Shown here: positions 14,250-26,766 of the stretch, one piece after another
How positions within the stretch are numbered: position 1 is the stretch's first letter
Layout of the letters: each line of letters starts with the position of its first letter
Origin: Paralichthys olivaceus
Taxonomy: Eukaryota > Chordata > Actinopteri > Pleuronectiformes > Paralichthyidae
Direction of reading: 5' to 3'
DNA: 64,000 nucleotides
Assembly (NCBI RefSeq): GCF_024713975.1
Contig: NC_091096.1
Location: 19,566,458 to 19,630,457 of the forward strand
Notes under the pieces: model-generated
Told to the model about the DNA's origin: nothing
Database searches by the model: none
What the model saw: the letters and a program-made list of their open reading frames with translations, nothing else
Translations under genes and position numbers: made by a program

Positions 14250-17200
14250 GATAATATATAAATATGGTGTCTACCAAATGGATCGCTGAGCTCAATTTGT
14301 GGTGCTGGTCCACTGAGTGACACAGTGACCTCTCTCAGGCTGGGGTCAAAGGGCACATCCCACTTGTTCTCTTGGGCACTTTCATGATTGGAGGATAGCA
14401 GGTGGACCTTCAAGGTCTGAATTGTCTCCTCAACCCACTTTAAAACCTGGCAGGAGGAGAAAAAAAACGCTGTCACACCCGTAACAGAGAAATATCATGC
14501 TGGTGGAAAACACATTTGTCGGTGGGGGAGACTGGAATCTTTCAAATTCAAACTTTCAGGGATCCTCTCTCAACTAAGAAAGATGGAACAAGCACAGGAA
14601 GGATGCAGTTAAGGCCTTTGCCTGAACCCCCGTCACCTCCTTCCCTGCCCAAACAGCAGGCTGCTTTTTGTCTTCGGACTATTCTTTCATCGCAGAAGTA
14701 TCCCTCAGAGGGATTTTGCCTAAACAAAGGAAAAGTGAAACAGCTCAACTGTCAAACTGATAACATACAGTTTTCTGCACTCTCAAGCATGTATTCCCAG
14801 AAGAATGTCTCTCGCAGTGGAAGTCTGTCAAGCAGCCATCCCCCCTCCTGCAGCACAGCTTTCATGAATCATGAGGCTTGTTCCTCAGAATAAAAAGCAG
14901 TGGTGAATGTGGGAAGATGTGCCTTTGTTTTGGAAATACACTTAAAAGTTCATATTTCACAGCTTCGACCTGACTAATTTTAGGATCAGTTTTGGACAGA
15001 AATGGCTGTTTCCCCAATTTTCTGCTGAATCAGTTAAGATTCACAAGCCAGATGAGGTCAGATAGCAACACATTAGGGATGCGGGAGACTTTCATCTTAA
15101 ATGAGTCCCTTCACCACTCTGGGTAAAGATTACCCTGAGTCTGACATTATATAAAATAATGTTGGACAGTTGTGGTGGTTTTCCAGAGAAATATCAGACG
15201 ATATAGAATTTCTGTCTTGACAGGTGCTTCACCCTCTGGGTATTATCATCATACTATTGACTGAGAACACAGTTTTCCTTTTGTTTCCTCTAAAATGAAA
15301 ACAGAAGCAGCAAAAGCTATTGGCATTTCATAGTATCATTTCAGTGGCCACAATGGACCAAACGTCTTCCATCTTCCAAACGCTTAACAAGCAACTGCTG
15401 TCTAGTATTTGTTTTGACCTTGTGTGGAGAGGCATTACAGCAGAGCTGCGTCTGCAATGAAACATTTCTTAAGTGGGTGCTAGGAGATGGAGCCAACAGC
15501 AACACGTTTTAAGACATTTATGAAAAACTGAAAGGAGGTAAGCCTTTGATAACTTAATTATGAGGCCTCAGCTTTTAGTCTATCAGGTCTGCTGGGTGCT
15601 GAGAGCAGCTGGTTCCCCTCGCCCTGTTTTTTTTTTTTTTTATACAATTGGAAACAGCTGTAATGTCTGCCACATGTGCAGCCATCACCAGCAGAGCAGG
15701 AAACTGCTCAGGAGTGACATACATCTGCCCCAGGACAATGTCTACTTAAGCAAGAGAGCAGCGGGCATCGCTCTGCCCTTAGACCTCAGATAAAAGGAAG
15801 TGCAGCACAGAGGTGGGGACGATGAGCTGTCCAGGCTACGGTGGGTCTCCAGGAGCACGCTGAGTTCTGCAGCCACTCCTTTCCTAAACCACAGGGAATG
15901 CAGAGGATCTTAAGTCCTGTGAAACATCATCTGGCGAGTCTTAGCTCAACAGGCTTTCAGGGCAGCTATAGGCAAGAGCCCCCTTTGCTATTTATAGAAG
16001 CAGGCATGACAGATGGGCCAGAGAAAGAATGGGGCTGTGGTGATGCTGTATTTTCCCTCACTGGCCCAGGTACGTTGCCAGCAGAACAAATAGATGGTCT
16101 GCGGTTAAGCAGAACAGCTTGACTCCAGACCTCCCGGTGGGCAGGGGTCAGCTTAGTCTCTCCCGGGTTTGAACACTGTAACCACTGGCATTTGCAGGAA
16201 GATGTCCAACTACAAATCTAGGTTGTTAGAGCAATCAGTCACAGCTGGACGCCCTGCTGCTTCTCAGTGAGAGTTTGGACACACCTGTCGAAGCCTTTCA
16301 CATTTCGGTCTGTACTTGAAATACGTGGCTACACTTCGAATGGTGCGTTTTGTTTAATACACTCAGGAAGACAACTGAAGTTAAATGTTACCTGTTTCAT
16401 TTTATGTCTGACAAGCATTACCAGCCCCTTAACTCACGACTGCATCCAGATAATGAGGAAACCATGAGGACGATGTCATAAATGACTCTTCAAGGCATTT
16501 GAGCTGAGCGTAGGGAACAACTGGCCGAGAGCCCACAATGCAGAGCTGCATTTTCATTTACATGCTGCTTTAAAAGCATGTTTCTGTCAGTAAGCAGACA
16601 TCATTGGAAGGCTAAAACATTACAGCCCTTATTTCTGATCAGCGCCTCAGGCTACGGATGACTAAGGATGGCATCAACGCCGTGAAGAGCACAGATCATA
16701 TTCCAAGTTTGACAGCAAATTCATGTGGTTTTCTCTTCTTGTTAGCAGCCTCTCTGGTTAATCAGAACCAGTCAAACATATAAAGAGTGTAAAGAGTGCG
16801 ATACGTCAAGGTCACAATGAACTGTTGTGTGAGGCCTTGGAGCCAAACACCACTGGGCAGCTGTGTTGGAAGGAGGGAAGCCATGACAGATCATATCCTG
16901 GGATTAGAGAGTAAAATAAGCAGTCTGTTTTCTCTCCACTCTCCCCCTGGAGACTGCAGAAAGACTTTGTATATTTCATTTGGCCCCACTTTATTAAACT
17001 GCTATTAAGGGGGAATATTTTGGTTAGATCTGTAGTGCTTCTGAGGTTTTTAAGGATTAAAGGATTTGCATTAATTTGGTAAAAGCACGCCACCCAAGAG
17101 CTATAATCACACAGGTCTGAAAATGACTGACACACAGTAATTCAATGTGGATCCAAGAATTTTTTTTGTTCATAAGTATACACATGTTTACATGTAACCA

Positions 17201-20200
17201 TACACCTCGAACACGTCGAAATACTCCAGGCTACTTTAGCACAAAGCCATCTGGGGTCGAGGTGCGACGGCTAGAGTGAGTTTCTCATTCCCTTTATACA
17301 GCAAAAACAAAATGACATTCAAACACTCCTTAAACAGCTAGCAGGATTATGGAGTGATAATGAACGGAGCTGCCACACACACAGCCGTCATCTGTTTAGC
17401 TACATGCAAGCATGACACAGAACAGTCCCCCCCGCCCTCCACACATACACAGAGTTCAGAGGTTCAGTGGGCCACCAGAGCACAAAGCGGCTCCAGCCTG
17501 GTGCTGCCCGGCCTGCATCTCCTGTGTTGACATGCAGGATACCAGTGTCTCTTCCAGAGGAAACTCTGGCTTCTTTTACGTCAGCCTGGGAAGTGAGCCC
17601 CTGCTGTCTTTGGCTTCTCAGACATGGCTCCTGTTACACACTGCTTCCGTTATAAAAGAGTCGCTCACCCATATCATATGACCAGGAAGTTTAATATCGG
17701 CATTGAAATTATTTGATTACACTAAATGAAACGGCTGTTAGTACATCAGTGGGTTAGACAGTGTTTTCTCACACACCACTGACTTCTGCTGCAGGGGTTA
17801 TTAAAAAGTCAATGAATGTAACTTTCTCATCATTGTTGCTTTGCAGTGAGACTCTTGTCCTCTCACCTCGTTAACCTGCTGCTTGTCCAGGTGAAAGATT
17901 TGTCCAGAGGAAGTGGCCGCGATCTCCTCGTAAGCCCTGTAGCCGGGCTGGGAACGATCCCCACAGTCCCCGGTCAACACAAACACCACCTGGGAATGGA
18001 GGGGGCAGGAGAGTTAAGAGGATTACCACTGTGCCGTGTTTGCTTTCCACGGACTCACTTTCAGTTTAGCTCCAAAGTGACGCTAATGCTCATTGTCATG
18101 CTTAACGTAGGGGCTGAGACTGAGTTACTTTTGAAGAGACTTTCTCCTGCTCAGCTGACCGTTGGGGGAACTTCATTGGAATGTAGATCTTTCACAGCAT
18201 GCCACTGTATTTCTTTAACTGCAGCATGTGATAAAGGCAAGATACTCTAAACTCTGGACTTTCAATCTAAACTTTTTCCTACATCAGATAAGAGAGGAAT
18301 GAAATGTTTACTCTAACATTTTTAACATAATGTATATATGACTGAGGATGAACCCCCGTCGTACGTGATGAATGATACTGATATATTAAAAGGCCGTCAA
18401 ACTGCCCTGATGCCCTTCTAGGAGCGTACCTGTGACTGACGGAGCTGCACCAGCTGCAGAACATCTCTTTTCAGGCGGTAGTCTTTGGCTCTGGCATCAG
18501 TGAAGACATAAATGAATGATCCAGGCAGAGACACCTCCAAGGCTTTCTTTATGGCTCCGATACTCATCTCAGGACAGTCGCCCCCACCCTTAGTGACAGA
18601 ATCACACATGATCGAACACAGATGGAAGAAATAAACTGTAGATATCTCATCTTACACTTCAATCAGGATGTTTTTTACGCTTGAATAGCTCAAGCATTAT
18701 TTTACCACTTTAGAATATAATTTACAATATAGTAATGAAACAGGTAAAGTAAAGTTTTGTACAGGAAATATTTAAAATATAATTCTCATATAATATCTCA
18801 TTATTAAGCTACTGTCTTTTTTTTAAGGGGTAATAAAACAATACACCTTTTTAAAATTAAACTAAACATTAAATTCATACATAAAACCTTGTTCAATTCA
18901 GTTCACAACTCACCATTATAACACATTCCTGAGGCAGTTTGCTGACTTAATGATTCCTCTCTACTGTTACACTACATAATAGTGTCTACCATTATCACAT
19001 AATCATCCCTTGTGGCTACAGTGGCTGCTGCTCAGTAAAAATTACACACCATAGTTTAACGCAACAGCAGTCCACATGGAAATAATCTGAATTCATATGT
19101 AACTAGAATGGCACTCAGCAGAGTGCATACCTCTGCCAACGCTAAACCACATTTAAATTTACTAGATCCAGATTTTTATTTGGATCTACACCAAATTGCA
19201 CACACTCATGGATATGGATTTTTTTTTTTCATCAAGATCCATGAATTATTCTGAGAGATCAAGGAAAATGTTGAAAAGGGTCCAATCTCACAAAGAAGTC
19301 CTGGATCCCGCCCCCCTGATCAAGATCTGCACCAACATTTGATGGGTTCTTCCCTGGGTCATGCCCCACCCCTCCACAAATTGGTAGAATAGTTTTGGAG
19401 CAACGCTGCTTAATAACTAAGAAACAAATGTTGATGAAAACAATGCAGTGGTTCCTCTCCTATAGAAGAATCATCCCATGTGTCCTGGTTCTCACCTGGA
19501 CAAACAGCTCTTGTAGATCTTGCTGGAACTTCTTTGGGTCGGTGGTGATGGACACTGGGCCGATCTCTGCAGGTTTACAAATGCAGAATTGTTAAATCCC
19601 AAACTGAGACTTCTAAAGTGAACAGTTTAATAAGAGGTGCTGTTGTTCATATTTCCATCACAACCAAAGAATCTGGACCAACATGTCTGGATTCTTCTTC
19701 GAACTCAAACAGAACAACTTGATCCACACAAGAGATTTAGTTCTTCTCTCTGAGCCTCTGGGAATGAAGGAAAACGCCTCTAGAGCATCAGAATCAGCCC
19801 AAACTAATAGATCAGAACCAGAGTGACGTTCTGCAGCTTTTGTGCAAGAAATGAAAACCCCTCGCACACAACACAAGAGAGGTCAGACCGGTTCACTGAC
19901 TTAATTAAATTGTTACGCTTTTGTTTTGCACAAATCGTTGAAATCTGCTCAGAGTTTGGATGATGACGGCACAATTATTTTTTGCAGCTGCCGTGACCTC
20001 CTCGGGTCTCCGACAGCAGCAGCGGCAGCAGACCCCAGCATGATGGATAAGGGACACTTAGTTGGACGCCTTCTGGGACCAAACGATGGAACAATAAACA
20101 TTAAGCAATACACAGAGACGATTGTTGTTGCTGTAAAACACTGCTGTGCATAAACTCGAGTTATTACAGCGAGGGCCCCTCATCATCAGGTAGGGCGGAC

Positions 20201-21447
20201 CCGCGTGATCTCTGTGCCCCTGCTTGTTATTCCAACTGTCAGATACCACTTTTTGAAGTATCTCTGTGAGACTAATGATACAGGGCTCTTGGAGACGTGA
20301 GTCAGCTGATGACATTTCTGACTCATTTTCAGTCTAATTCTCAACAGCCGAAGCTTTCAAGTCGCCCCCCCTCCTGTAGAACACTGACAGCACTGTCACG
20401 CCTCTTTGTCAGCCACTGTGGCCTCTTTGCAGTCTTGGAAGTTTACAAGGTCCCCAGGGGCAGGGCACATTAAACACAAGACAAAATGTGTGGTGTTAGT
20501 GCAGACCCACCACCGCCTCACCCCCCCTGGCTGGCTAAAACAGGGGTCTGTGAGGGTTTTTCCGGAGGCTCGGATGGAGGAGAAGGAGGAGCAGGGTGGG
20601 GTGAGGAGGGGTGAGTGAGTGAGGGAGGGTGATTGGGGTAATTACACACAAGCAGACAGCATATGCTTCTCATCAGTGCTCAAACACCCTCCCCCCATAG
20701 AGCACTCTTATTTTCAAGCTGCAGCTTTCCCATACAGCAGGAGAGATGCAGGGGGTGAGTGAGGATCCTTACCTGTCCCACTCCGACTCTATAGACTCTC
20801 ATGGTCCAGCTTGGATTTCTTGTATCAGCTTGATTTGGTGCTGTCCCACATCAGTGCAGCTTTAATGAAGCAGCTATATGAGCCACACCATGTGCTGCAG
20901 GTTCTCAAATGTGTTTGCACTTTTGTGTTTGTGTGATCTTTGCCAGTTAAATTTTGCAAATGAGAGAAAACTCAAATCACATGAGGGCACTTAACACTTC
21001 AATACTGTGGGGTTGAGGCTGTAGTCTGCTGCTTTGCATGGGTCTCAGAAAGTCAGAAACTGAAACTTTGGCTTTGGAGCTGTTAAATGTTTCAATGGAT
21101 CATAATTACGCACAATTCAGTGAAAATGTTCAAGAGTTCAACCAGTGTCACAGAAGCTGATAACTGCAAAGTGTGTCTGATGAATCAGTACCTGGGTCAT
21201 GGAAGGGGACCAGCACAAAGTTTTTGATGGGTCTCGTCCTCCGGCTCAGGGTCTTCTCCAGGATCCGCGAGGCGCCCTCGATCACCTGTTTCAGATCGTC
21301 GTACATGGAGCCGGTAACATCGAACACAAAGGCCAGAGTCGAGGCGCTGTCACCGGATCCATCATCCTCCTCAACCCGGGGTACTGCCAAGAGCCTGTGC
21401 GCGCTGATACAGAGCGCCAACACCAGGCACTTTAACACACCGCTCAT
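934..21447 (-). CDS. hmcn2: Hemicentin-2, 5' part (25 exons, partial)
   Basis: Secreted extracellular-matrix protein of the hemicentin/fibulin-6 family, which links basement membranes and cell surfaces. The coding exons, in transcript order on the minus strand, are 21447-21192, 19566-19496, 18588-18430, 17989-17867, 14446-14275, 14114-14008, 13917-13797, 13692-13438, 13318-13174, 12791-12670, 12434-12162, 11760-11619, 11345-11218, 10597-10484, 10391-10233, 10139-9945, 9073-8978, 8857-8730, 8641-8497, 7180-7068, 5582-5423, 5260-5101, 2840-2713, 2541-2293 and 1017-934. Phases agree at every junction and give about 1268 codons. The order is signal peptide, VWA domain, hemicentin-specific linker, nine complete I-set Ig domains and half of a tenth. 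Ig units begin and end in phase 1, as expected for hemicentins. Family members carry 40 or more Ig domains plus nidogen G2F and EGF modules, so most of the gene lies left of the window. Paralogue choice (hmcn2 rather than hmcn1) rests on adjacency to ncs1, as in human 9q34; it is an inference. Confidence 0.87.
2293..2541 (-). other. hmcn2: hmcn2 Ig domain 9 (single exon 24)
   Basis: One 249-bp phase 1-1 exon encodes a complete I-set domain: [19 protein letters not shown], then [16 protein letters not shown]. Confidence 0.9.
2713..5260 (-). other. hmcn2: hmcn2 Ig domain 8 (exons 22-23)
   Basis: Exons 5260-5101 and 2840-2713 are joined in phase 2 across a 2.3-kb intron. [20 protein letters not shown] carries the first cysteine and Trp; [13 protein letters not shown] carries the second cysteine, with the usual D-x-G before it replaced by LIDSK. 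Confidence 0.87.
5423..7180 (-). other. hmcn2: hmcn2 Ig domain 7 (exons 20-21)
   Basis: Exons 7180-7068 and 5582-5423 are joined in phase 0. [17 protein letters not shown] carries the first cysteine and Trp; [15 protein letters not shown] carries the second cysteine. Confidence 0.88.
7570..7712. repeat. Dispersed fish-type repeat, copy 2 (partial)
   Basis: The stretch 'acctagaggaggttatgttt', followed by 'tgttggtttgttgtcggcag' and later 'gactcattaaacc', is the reverse-oriented terminal part of the same repeat family as the copy at 19105-19430. It lies in the intron between hmcn2 exons 19 and 20 and carries no coding signal. Confidence 0.5.
8497..8857 (-). other. hmcn2: hmcn2 Ig domain 6 (exons 18-19)
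   Basis: Exons 8857-8730 and 8641-8497 are joined in phase 0. [20 protein letters not shown] carries the first cysteine and Trp; [15 protein letters not shown] carries the second cysteine. Confidence 0.88.
8978..10139 (-). other. hmcn2: hmcn2 Ig domain 5 (exons 16-17)
   Basis: Exons 10139-9945 and 9073-8978 are joined in phase 1. [20 protein letters not shown] carries the first cysteine and Trp; [14 protein letters not shown] carries the second cysteine. The exon 16 donor reads CAGA|GTGAGT. Confidence 0.87.
10233..10597 (-). other. hmcn2: hmcn2 Ig domain 4 (exons 14-15)
   Basis: Exons 10597-10484 and 10391-10233 are joined in phase 1. [19 protein letters not shown] carries the first cysteine and core Trp; [16 protein letters not shown] carries the second cysteine. 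Confidence 0.88.
11218..11760 (-). other. hmcn2: hmcn2 Ig domain 3 (exons 12-13)
   Basis: Exons 11760-11619 and 11345-11218 are joined in phase 2. [19 protein letters not shown] carries the first cysteine and the core Trp; [15 protein letters not shown] carries the second cysteine. Confidence 0.88.
12162..12434 (-). other. hmcn2: hmcn2 Ig domain 2 (single exon 11)
   Basis: One 273-bp phase 1-1 exon encodes a complete I-set domain: LLSCQVEG, then NLTWHHAG (core Trp), then [11 protein letters not shown] (second cysteine). Unlike most neighbours, it is not split by an intron. Confidence 0.88.
12670..13318 (-). other. hmcn2: hmcn2 Ig domain 1 (exons 9-10)
   Basis: Exons 13318-13174 and 12791-12670. 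The first cysteine is in VIACSVE and the second in the [12 protein letters not shown] motif (D-x-G-x-Y-x-C). The conserved Trp position in the C strand is replaced (YRLRFSRSG), so this is a divergent first Ig domain. The exon junction is phase 2. Confidence 0.85.
13438..14114 (-). other. hmcn2: hmcn2 exons 6-8: hemicentin linker after VWA
   Basis: Three exons (14114-14008, 13917-13797, 13692-13438) encode the conserved segment between the VWA and the first Ig domain. They include [30 protein letters not shown] and a [11 protein letters not shown] segment. The last exon ends TNIVP and is joined to the next one through a GC donor (see findings). This segment is one of the best markers for assigning the gene to hemicentins rather than to another VWA protein. 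Confidence 0.85.
14193..14247. repeat. (TA)n microsatellite in hmcn2 intron 5
   Basis: An uninterrupted AT dinucleotide run of 55 bp, seen directly. It lies 27 bp downstream of the exon 5 donor (exon ends at 14275 on the minus strand). Confidence 0.97.
14447..17866. other. hmcn2 intron 4 (3.4 kb), no recognisable content
   Basis: The longest hmcn2 intron in the window. It holds a short poly-T run near 15627-15641 and otherwise unique-looking sequence. I see no coding exon or RNA gene in it. Confidence 0.55.
19105..19430. repeat. Dispersed fish-type repeat, copy 1 (hmcn2 intron 2/1 region)
   Basis: The stretch contains blocks I recognise from a repeat very common in fish genomes: GTGCATACCTCTGCCAACGC at one end, then text around 'ggatctacaccaaattgcac', 'gatcaagatctgcaccaaca' and 'gatgggttcttccctgggtc', then 'ggtagaatagttttggagca'. 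A second, diverged copy in the opposite orientation lies at about 7570-7710. The family name is not assigned; it is probably non-autonomous because no coding capacity is visible. Part of it lies directly upstream of exon 2 on the plus-strand map. Confidence 0.6.
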
Positions 21448-24400
21448 GTTTTTAGCTTTTCTTAGGATTTACTGCATCTGTCTGCTGGAGTGCGGCTTTT
21501 AAAGTATAAGAACGTTTTTTTTTTGTTTTTTAAGATTTCAAAGGGGAAAAAAACTCTTGGGATTGTTCCAGTCGGCAGAAAAGATCTCTAGAAGAAGACG
21601 CCTCGGCTGAAACGCATCGGAATCCAGAGTAAAATCCTTCCACAGGAGAACATCCGTGCGTAAAGTTTGGAGGAGCGTGTGGACTGGCTCCGTGTTTGAA
21701 AGCCCCTGGAGAGCTGGTGCTCTGACGCTTCAAACGGGGGCGGAGATGGGTATTAAAAGGTTCCCGGGACCAAACCTGATTTTTTTGTGAGAGAGTGTGT
21801 GTGTAACTCGACCCCACTGTGACTTCCAGACTTTAACCCTGTCCAACATTCCCCCTCTCGTTCAATCTCTTTTTTTTTCAATTCAGTTGGGCCCCTGGAG
21901 ACGCGGTTTTGAGCAGCTTTACGCACATTACCAGTGAGCAGTCTGAACGTCGGACACGGCGATAACATTGTCTCAGTAACAGCCCGGCTCTTATAAATAG
22001 CCATCGTTTATATTCAGCTGACACCAAGCTAATTTTACACATAGAAATATCCCCTTGGCATATGAATGGATGCAATGGTGACCTGACGCGCCAGCCAGAA
22101 ATGTCACTGTCCCTTTTATACTTTGTTGCTGATCCGGATATAAGTGTGTAGTTATTGATCAAACGTTATTTTCAGGGACTAGAAGTTTCTCCATGACACA
22201 TCTTGTCTAAGGAGATAAGATGTAACAGAGGGAGCCAGCCCCAGATCTTATGAATCTAAATAATTCAGTGTCTCCTTCCAAAGTACAGTGTGTGTGGGAT
22301 TAAACTTTGATCCTCTGTCTTTTGTGCTTCACTAAGTTTCAGATGCTACATTTGAAATCCATATAAATTACAAAGCTAATCAGGAGATGTACCCCAAAGG
22401 ACTGACTCGTCCCCGGTCGAAGCTCTGGGCCCTTCCGTCTTCCTACTTCCATCTGTCGCTGATGAGGAGAAAAGGGAGAGCAGGTCTGAGCAGGCCCATG
22501 TGAGCACATGCACAGAGCCAGCAGCTTCCACACACTGAGCCTCATTAATCCCCCCCATCAACAGCAAGACATCACAGTTTTATACAGTTCCTTGTTCATT
22601 ATACAAGTGCACAGTGCAGGCCTATACTGCAGAGCAAGCAGGCATGTACCATTCACTTTCAAAGCAACGTGAAATTCTTCAGGTTTCTTGTAGTGGCTCA
22701 GTGAGATATTGGACTGAGATTTCCTGTCAACAGGAAGGGGTCAATTGTAAGTGACAGTCATTCCACAAAGCAGCTTCTTAAATCATCCAAAGAATGGGAA
22801 AATATAAACTTAAATACATTTTCATTGACTACAAATAAACAATAGAAAAGTCAGCCACTTAAATGCATTTTATTCTGTGCTCTTATACTGCTAATCAACA
22901 GATAAATGACATTTATCATTTCGTAAATTATCATTTGCATAAGGCATAAAATCAGTGAAGCTGATAAAACATCATAATGCTCGAAAATCATCCAAGAATG
23001 GAAAAAGAAAAGGCATCATCATCATCATCACATGCTCCGGCCTCACACAGGACAAATACAAAGTGGACGACTACAACCACAGAGCTCGCAAAAAAGCTTT
23101 ACAGCCAGAGTTGATGTCTGTTTGTGCCTCTCAATGACCGGGGCTTTGTGTTTGCTGAGGGCTGGCCGTGACGCTCACAAAAGAAATAATGAGCCTCAAT
23201 TCAGATGTAAGCTGCGAGAATTCACTTGTGTTGCTCGGTTGAGTCGTTCAAGATACGGTGGCTGTGCAACGCCGCAGACACTAGACGCTGGTGCTAACGG
23301 GGGGTGAAAGCACAATGGGATGCACAGACTGGCAAACATAGTAAAATCCTCCATAGAAAAGCCCCACTGCTCCCAACACCACACAAATAAAAACACTGTT
23401 CTCTCAGGAAAAGGAAACTTCCGAATGTGAGAAACCAAAAAAGAAACGATCCCACAATAGTAATAAAAAATACAGTGCAATACATTTCAACACGTTTGAT
23501 AAAAAATAAAACTTCATTCCATATTTATGAGGAATAAATTCCCATAAATGCAGCAAAGCAGAAAATAAATTACAGTTATATTTACATTATATTATATACA
23601 CTATACTGCTTTGTAACTATAAGCTAGTGGAATACATTTTTCAAGATTTCCACGGGTTAAGAGTCTCTCCACGTGTTGAAATAGCAGCAGCACGTTCCTC
23701 TGAGCTCTTCTCGTGCATCCACTTGACACACACTGACATCTCCGAGCAAAGTCAGTTCCTTGGACTGTCCATGGGGAAAACCACAACACTGTGGCTCGCA
23801 GACACGCTCGCACACAGTCCACCACACGCAAGTGTGTACGCAGTGCCACACAGCTGTAGAAACACAGATAAATGAGGATTTTGCTGATATTTTTTGAAAT
23901 CGGCCATCAGAGGATATTGTTTCATCACAGTCCTCGGTGGAAATGTAGACAAACAGCTACTTGACACAGATGCCATATGGCCGTGCGACAAAAGTTTGCA
24001 GTCCACGTCTGGGTGAAGGAGTTTGATGTGGCGTCCTCCTGTTACAGGTGTGATGGTGCAGGACTGGCGTGTGTGGTACTGCGCAGGAGGATGCGGAGTT
24101 GGATCCATCTGAGAGGTTAAAAGAGACATTTCCATTTGAATAGAAGACATAAAGCGGCGTCATAACACCTGGGTGAGTTCATGCATGCAAGATAACCAGT
24201 GAGCAGAGCTACTGCGTGACTAAAATCTGTCTTCACAAGCTCCTTCACTGTTGACAAAACGCTGAGCAGGATGTCAGCAACAATTGGCAGCGGCTGATGC
24301 ATTACAAAAGGCAGTGAGTGGAGAGGGCTGTCTCGCTCTTCACTCAGCACTGCAAGACTATTTGATTGCCAGCAAACAAGTGGGCCATTTGAATAATTCA

Positions 24401-24594
24401 TAAGAACAAACTGGCCGCAGCTTCTTCATTTTGCTTACGGCCCACAGACTACATTTCCTGTCTTATTTTCTGCTCTGATGAAAAAGGAATTACAGTTTTA
24501 TCTTGCAGTTGAAGTGTGACCTGGGATTTGAAAATCACCCATGCAGAGAGGTATGCAGGTAGTAGCTCATTGATACCCCACTCACCTTACACCC
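21448..24594. other. hmcn2 promoter/5' UTR and ncs1 3' UTR interval
   Basis: The 3.1 kb between the ncs1 stop codon and the hmcn2 start codon should contain the ncs1 3' UTR and the hmcn2 promoter. A TTTATT on the plus strand at 22869-22874 (AATAAA on minus) is one candidate ncs1 poly(A) signal, giving a 3' UTR of about 1.7 kb. A short ATC/TCA triplet run lies near 23015-23030. No ORF here has recognisable homology. Confidence 0.45.
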
Positions 24595-26718
24595 CTACAC
24601 AAGTCCGTCATACAGTGACAACGCCTGAACAATAGAGGGGTCGGCCTTTGAGCCCTCCTGAAACTCCTGCAGCGTCAGCTTCCCATCGGCATTCTGAGAC
24701 GAGAACATGAGATCCAATGTAACTGAAGGCTGTTGATGCTTTAGCACAGAGCGACCAGAAGGGGGCAAAAGAGTCTCTCACCCTAAAGCCATGCTACTCT
24801 CCTACTCTGCTGTTGGACTGATCTTTGGTTCATTGCACTTGGAGGGTGGCCACTCTGCCAATACAAATCACTTAGTGCTGCCGTGCACCTACACCAATGG
24901 ACTGATCTTGGCAGTAGCGGGTTGACAAACACCCAGTGCAGGCTGCGTCTCATCTTTCACTACAGATGAGAGAGTGTTGGGGGCTGAGGGAGTGGGCATA
25001 GCACAGAGGGCTATCAGTAGAGGACACTGCTGTATATGTGATGTTTATAGACTGCGGGCAGTGTTAGTGACGCTGGGATGGCTGCGGCTAACGGCTCTAA
25101 ACTTAACAGTGTACATGTCAGAGCCCTGAGGGAGGGGAGGAAGGGAGGGAAGGAAGGCAGGGGAGGAAGGAAGACTTTGCCTTGATGGTGAACTAATAAT
25201 CATAACTGCAACTGTATAAATGTCAGGTCAAGTTTGATGTTAAGCTGCAGAAAGTAACGTGAAATGATTCAACAGCTAGAGCAACTCTAGTGGCAGTTCT
25301 AGGACTAGGAGGTCATACATTTACAGAGGCCAATAATATCCATAATATCCATAATTCATCCATGCACATTTCCTGATCAGTAAGGTGCACAATGATTCCT
25401 TGTTCACTGTTAGCTCTATAACTTTCAGCAAAGACGCACATCATTGGATATATTTAGAAAATTGTTCCTGTTTCAAGTACAGACAGTACTTGTAAGTACA
25501 ATGTACTTGAAAGAAAAAATTCTTAGCAAACTGTAATATTCTTTGTTAGTACAATCAGATTTCAGCCCCCCTGGTCCAGCAGCTGGCAATATCACACTTC
25601 AGACTTTTAATATTCTTTTTATATTAAACTTCTAACCTTGTCCATCATTGCAAAAATACGGTCCACTCGTTTCTCTGGTGTGTTTTCATCCTCTGGCAGT
25701 TCCACAGTGTTGCCCTAAGATAACATCAATATCATTACACATACAAATCATTACACTTTATACAACTAACAACAAAATACAAGTTTCAATCTTTCGTGAC
25801 ACTTACCACCATCTTATATATGGCATCCACGATGTTCAACATCTCATCACGGGTAATGTAGCCGTCGTTATCAAGGTCGTATAATTTAAAAGCCCCTGTG
25901 GAGAGAAAGATGTTTAAATATATGGTTATTTTTACTGCGGCAAAAAAAAAAGATTCACAACTGTTTCAGGTAGCTGAGCTCAGGTTGAGATCTAAAAGCT
26001 GCTGTCACCTCAAAATGTAAAACAAAAGATTAGAATACAATATATATTTTCATGGATAACAAAGCACGTAGTCTTTCATGCCTTTGAAAACAGTGACAAC
26101 AGAGTGGAGACAGACTGCAGCCTTTCATGGTTGCTACAGTGGTGAATCTGGATCTAAGTAATCATCATCCTTTGTTGTAGATTAAAAAGTTATGGTTACT
26201 GCAAAATTTAAAGTTTTAAAAAATGTAAAACATTTTTTTTTAAAGTGTTTTATTCTTAAGAAAAAGGTTTGGTCACGACACACAGCTTCTTGCAGAAGCC
26301 GGCTGTATCTTGCTAATAATCTTTTATTTGCTGTTCTCTCAGAACCCAACAGTCCTCTTTCATATGCAACGCAAGACAATCAATTGTAAATCTTTCAATT
26401 TAAATGTCAAGAAATAAGGGAGGAGGGTGCACGATCTTACATCTCAACTTCTCATCCAGAGTTCCCCGAGAGGTCACGGACAAAGCCTGGATGAACTCAG
26501 AGAACTCGATGCGTCCATCCTACAGAGTGACCAAAGAGGAAGAGGAAGACATAGAGGACATGGGCCAAAGAAAAGATGAGTATTCTACATCCCACTTGCA
26601 GTACCTGTGCTTTCATGAACTCTTCGCTCTCCTTGTCTCTTCATGTCCTTCCTGCATTCTGCTGAAAACAGGGCCAGACGTTTGCTCCAAGTCAGCTGCT
26701 ATTTTCTGCCCTGCACCT

Positions 26719-26766
<48 letters not shown>

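Larger units (their letters stand above)
14275..21447 (-). other. hmcn2: hmcn2 exons 1-5: signal peptide and VWA domain
   Basis: The start ATG at 21447 opens a hydrophobic leader ([20 protein letters not shown]) followed by an acidic stretch and the first VWA strand. The MIDAS motif reads DVTGSM (D-x-T-x-S class), consistent with metal-dependent ligand binding. Exon 2 begins [14 protein letters not shown] and exon 3 contains [18 protein letters not shown], both typical of hemicentin VWA domains. Exon 5 ends in the linker reading IELSDPFG. Exon 1 is the only Met-initiated reading frame upstream that carries a secretion signal. Confidence 0.9.

Noticed and set aside
934..21447. Assignment to hmcn1 instead of hmcn2
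   Set aside because: Sequence alone cannot fully exclude it, but direct adjacency to ncs1 matches HMCN2; human HMCN1 is on chromosome 1.
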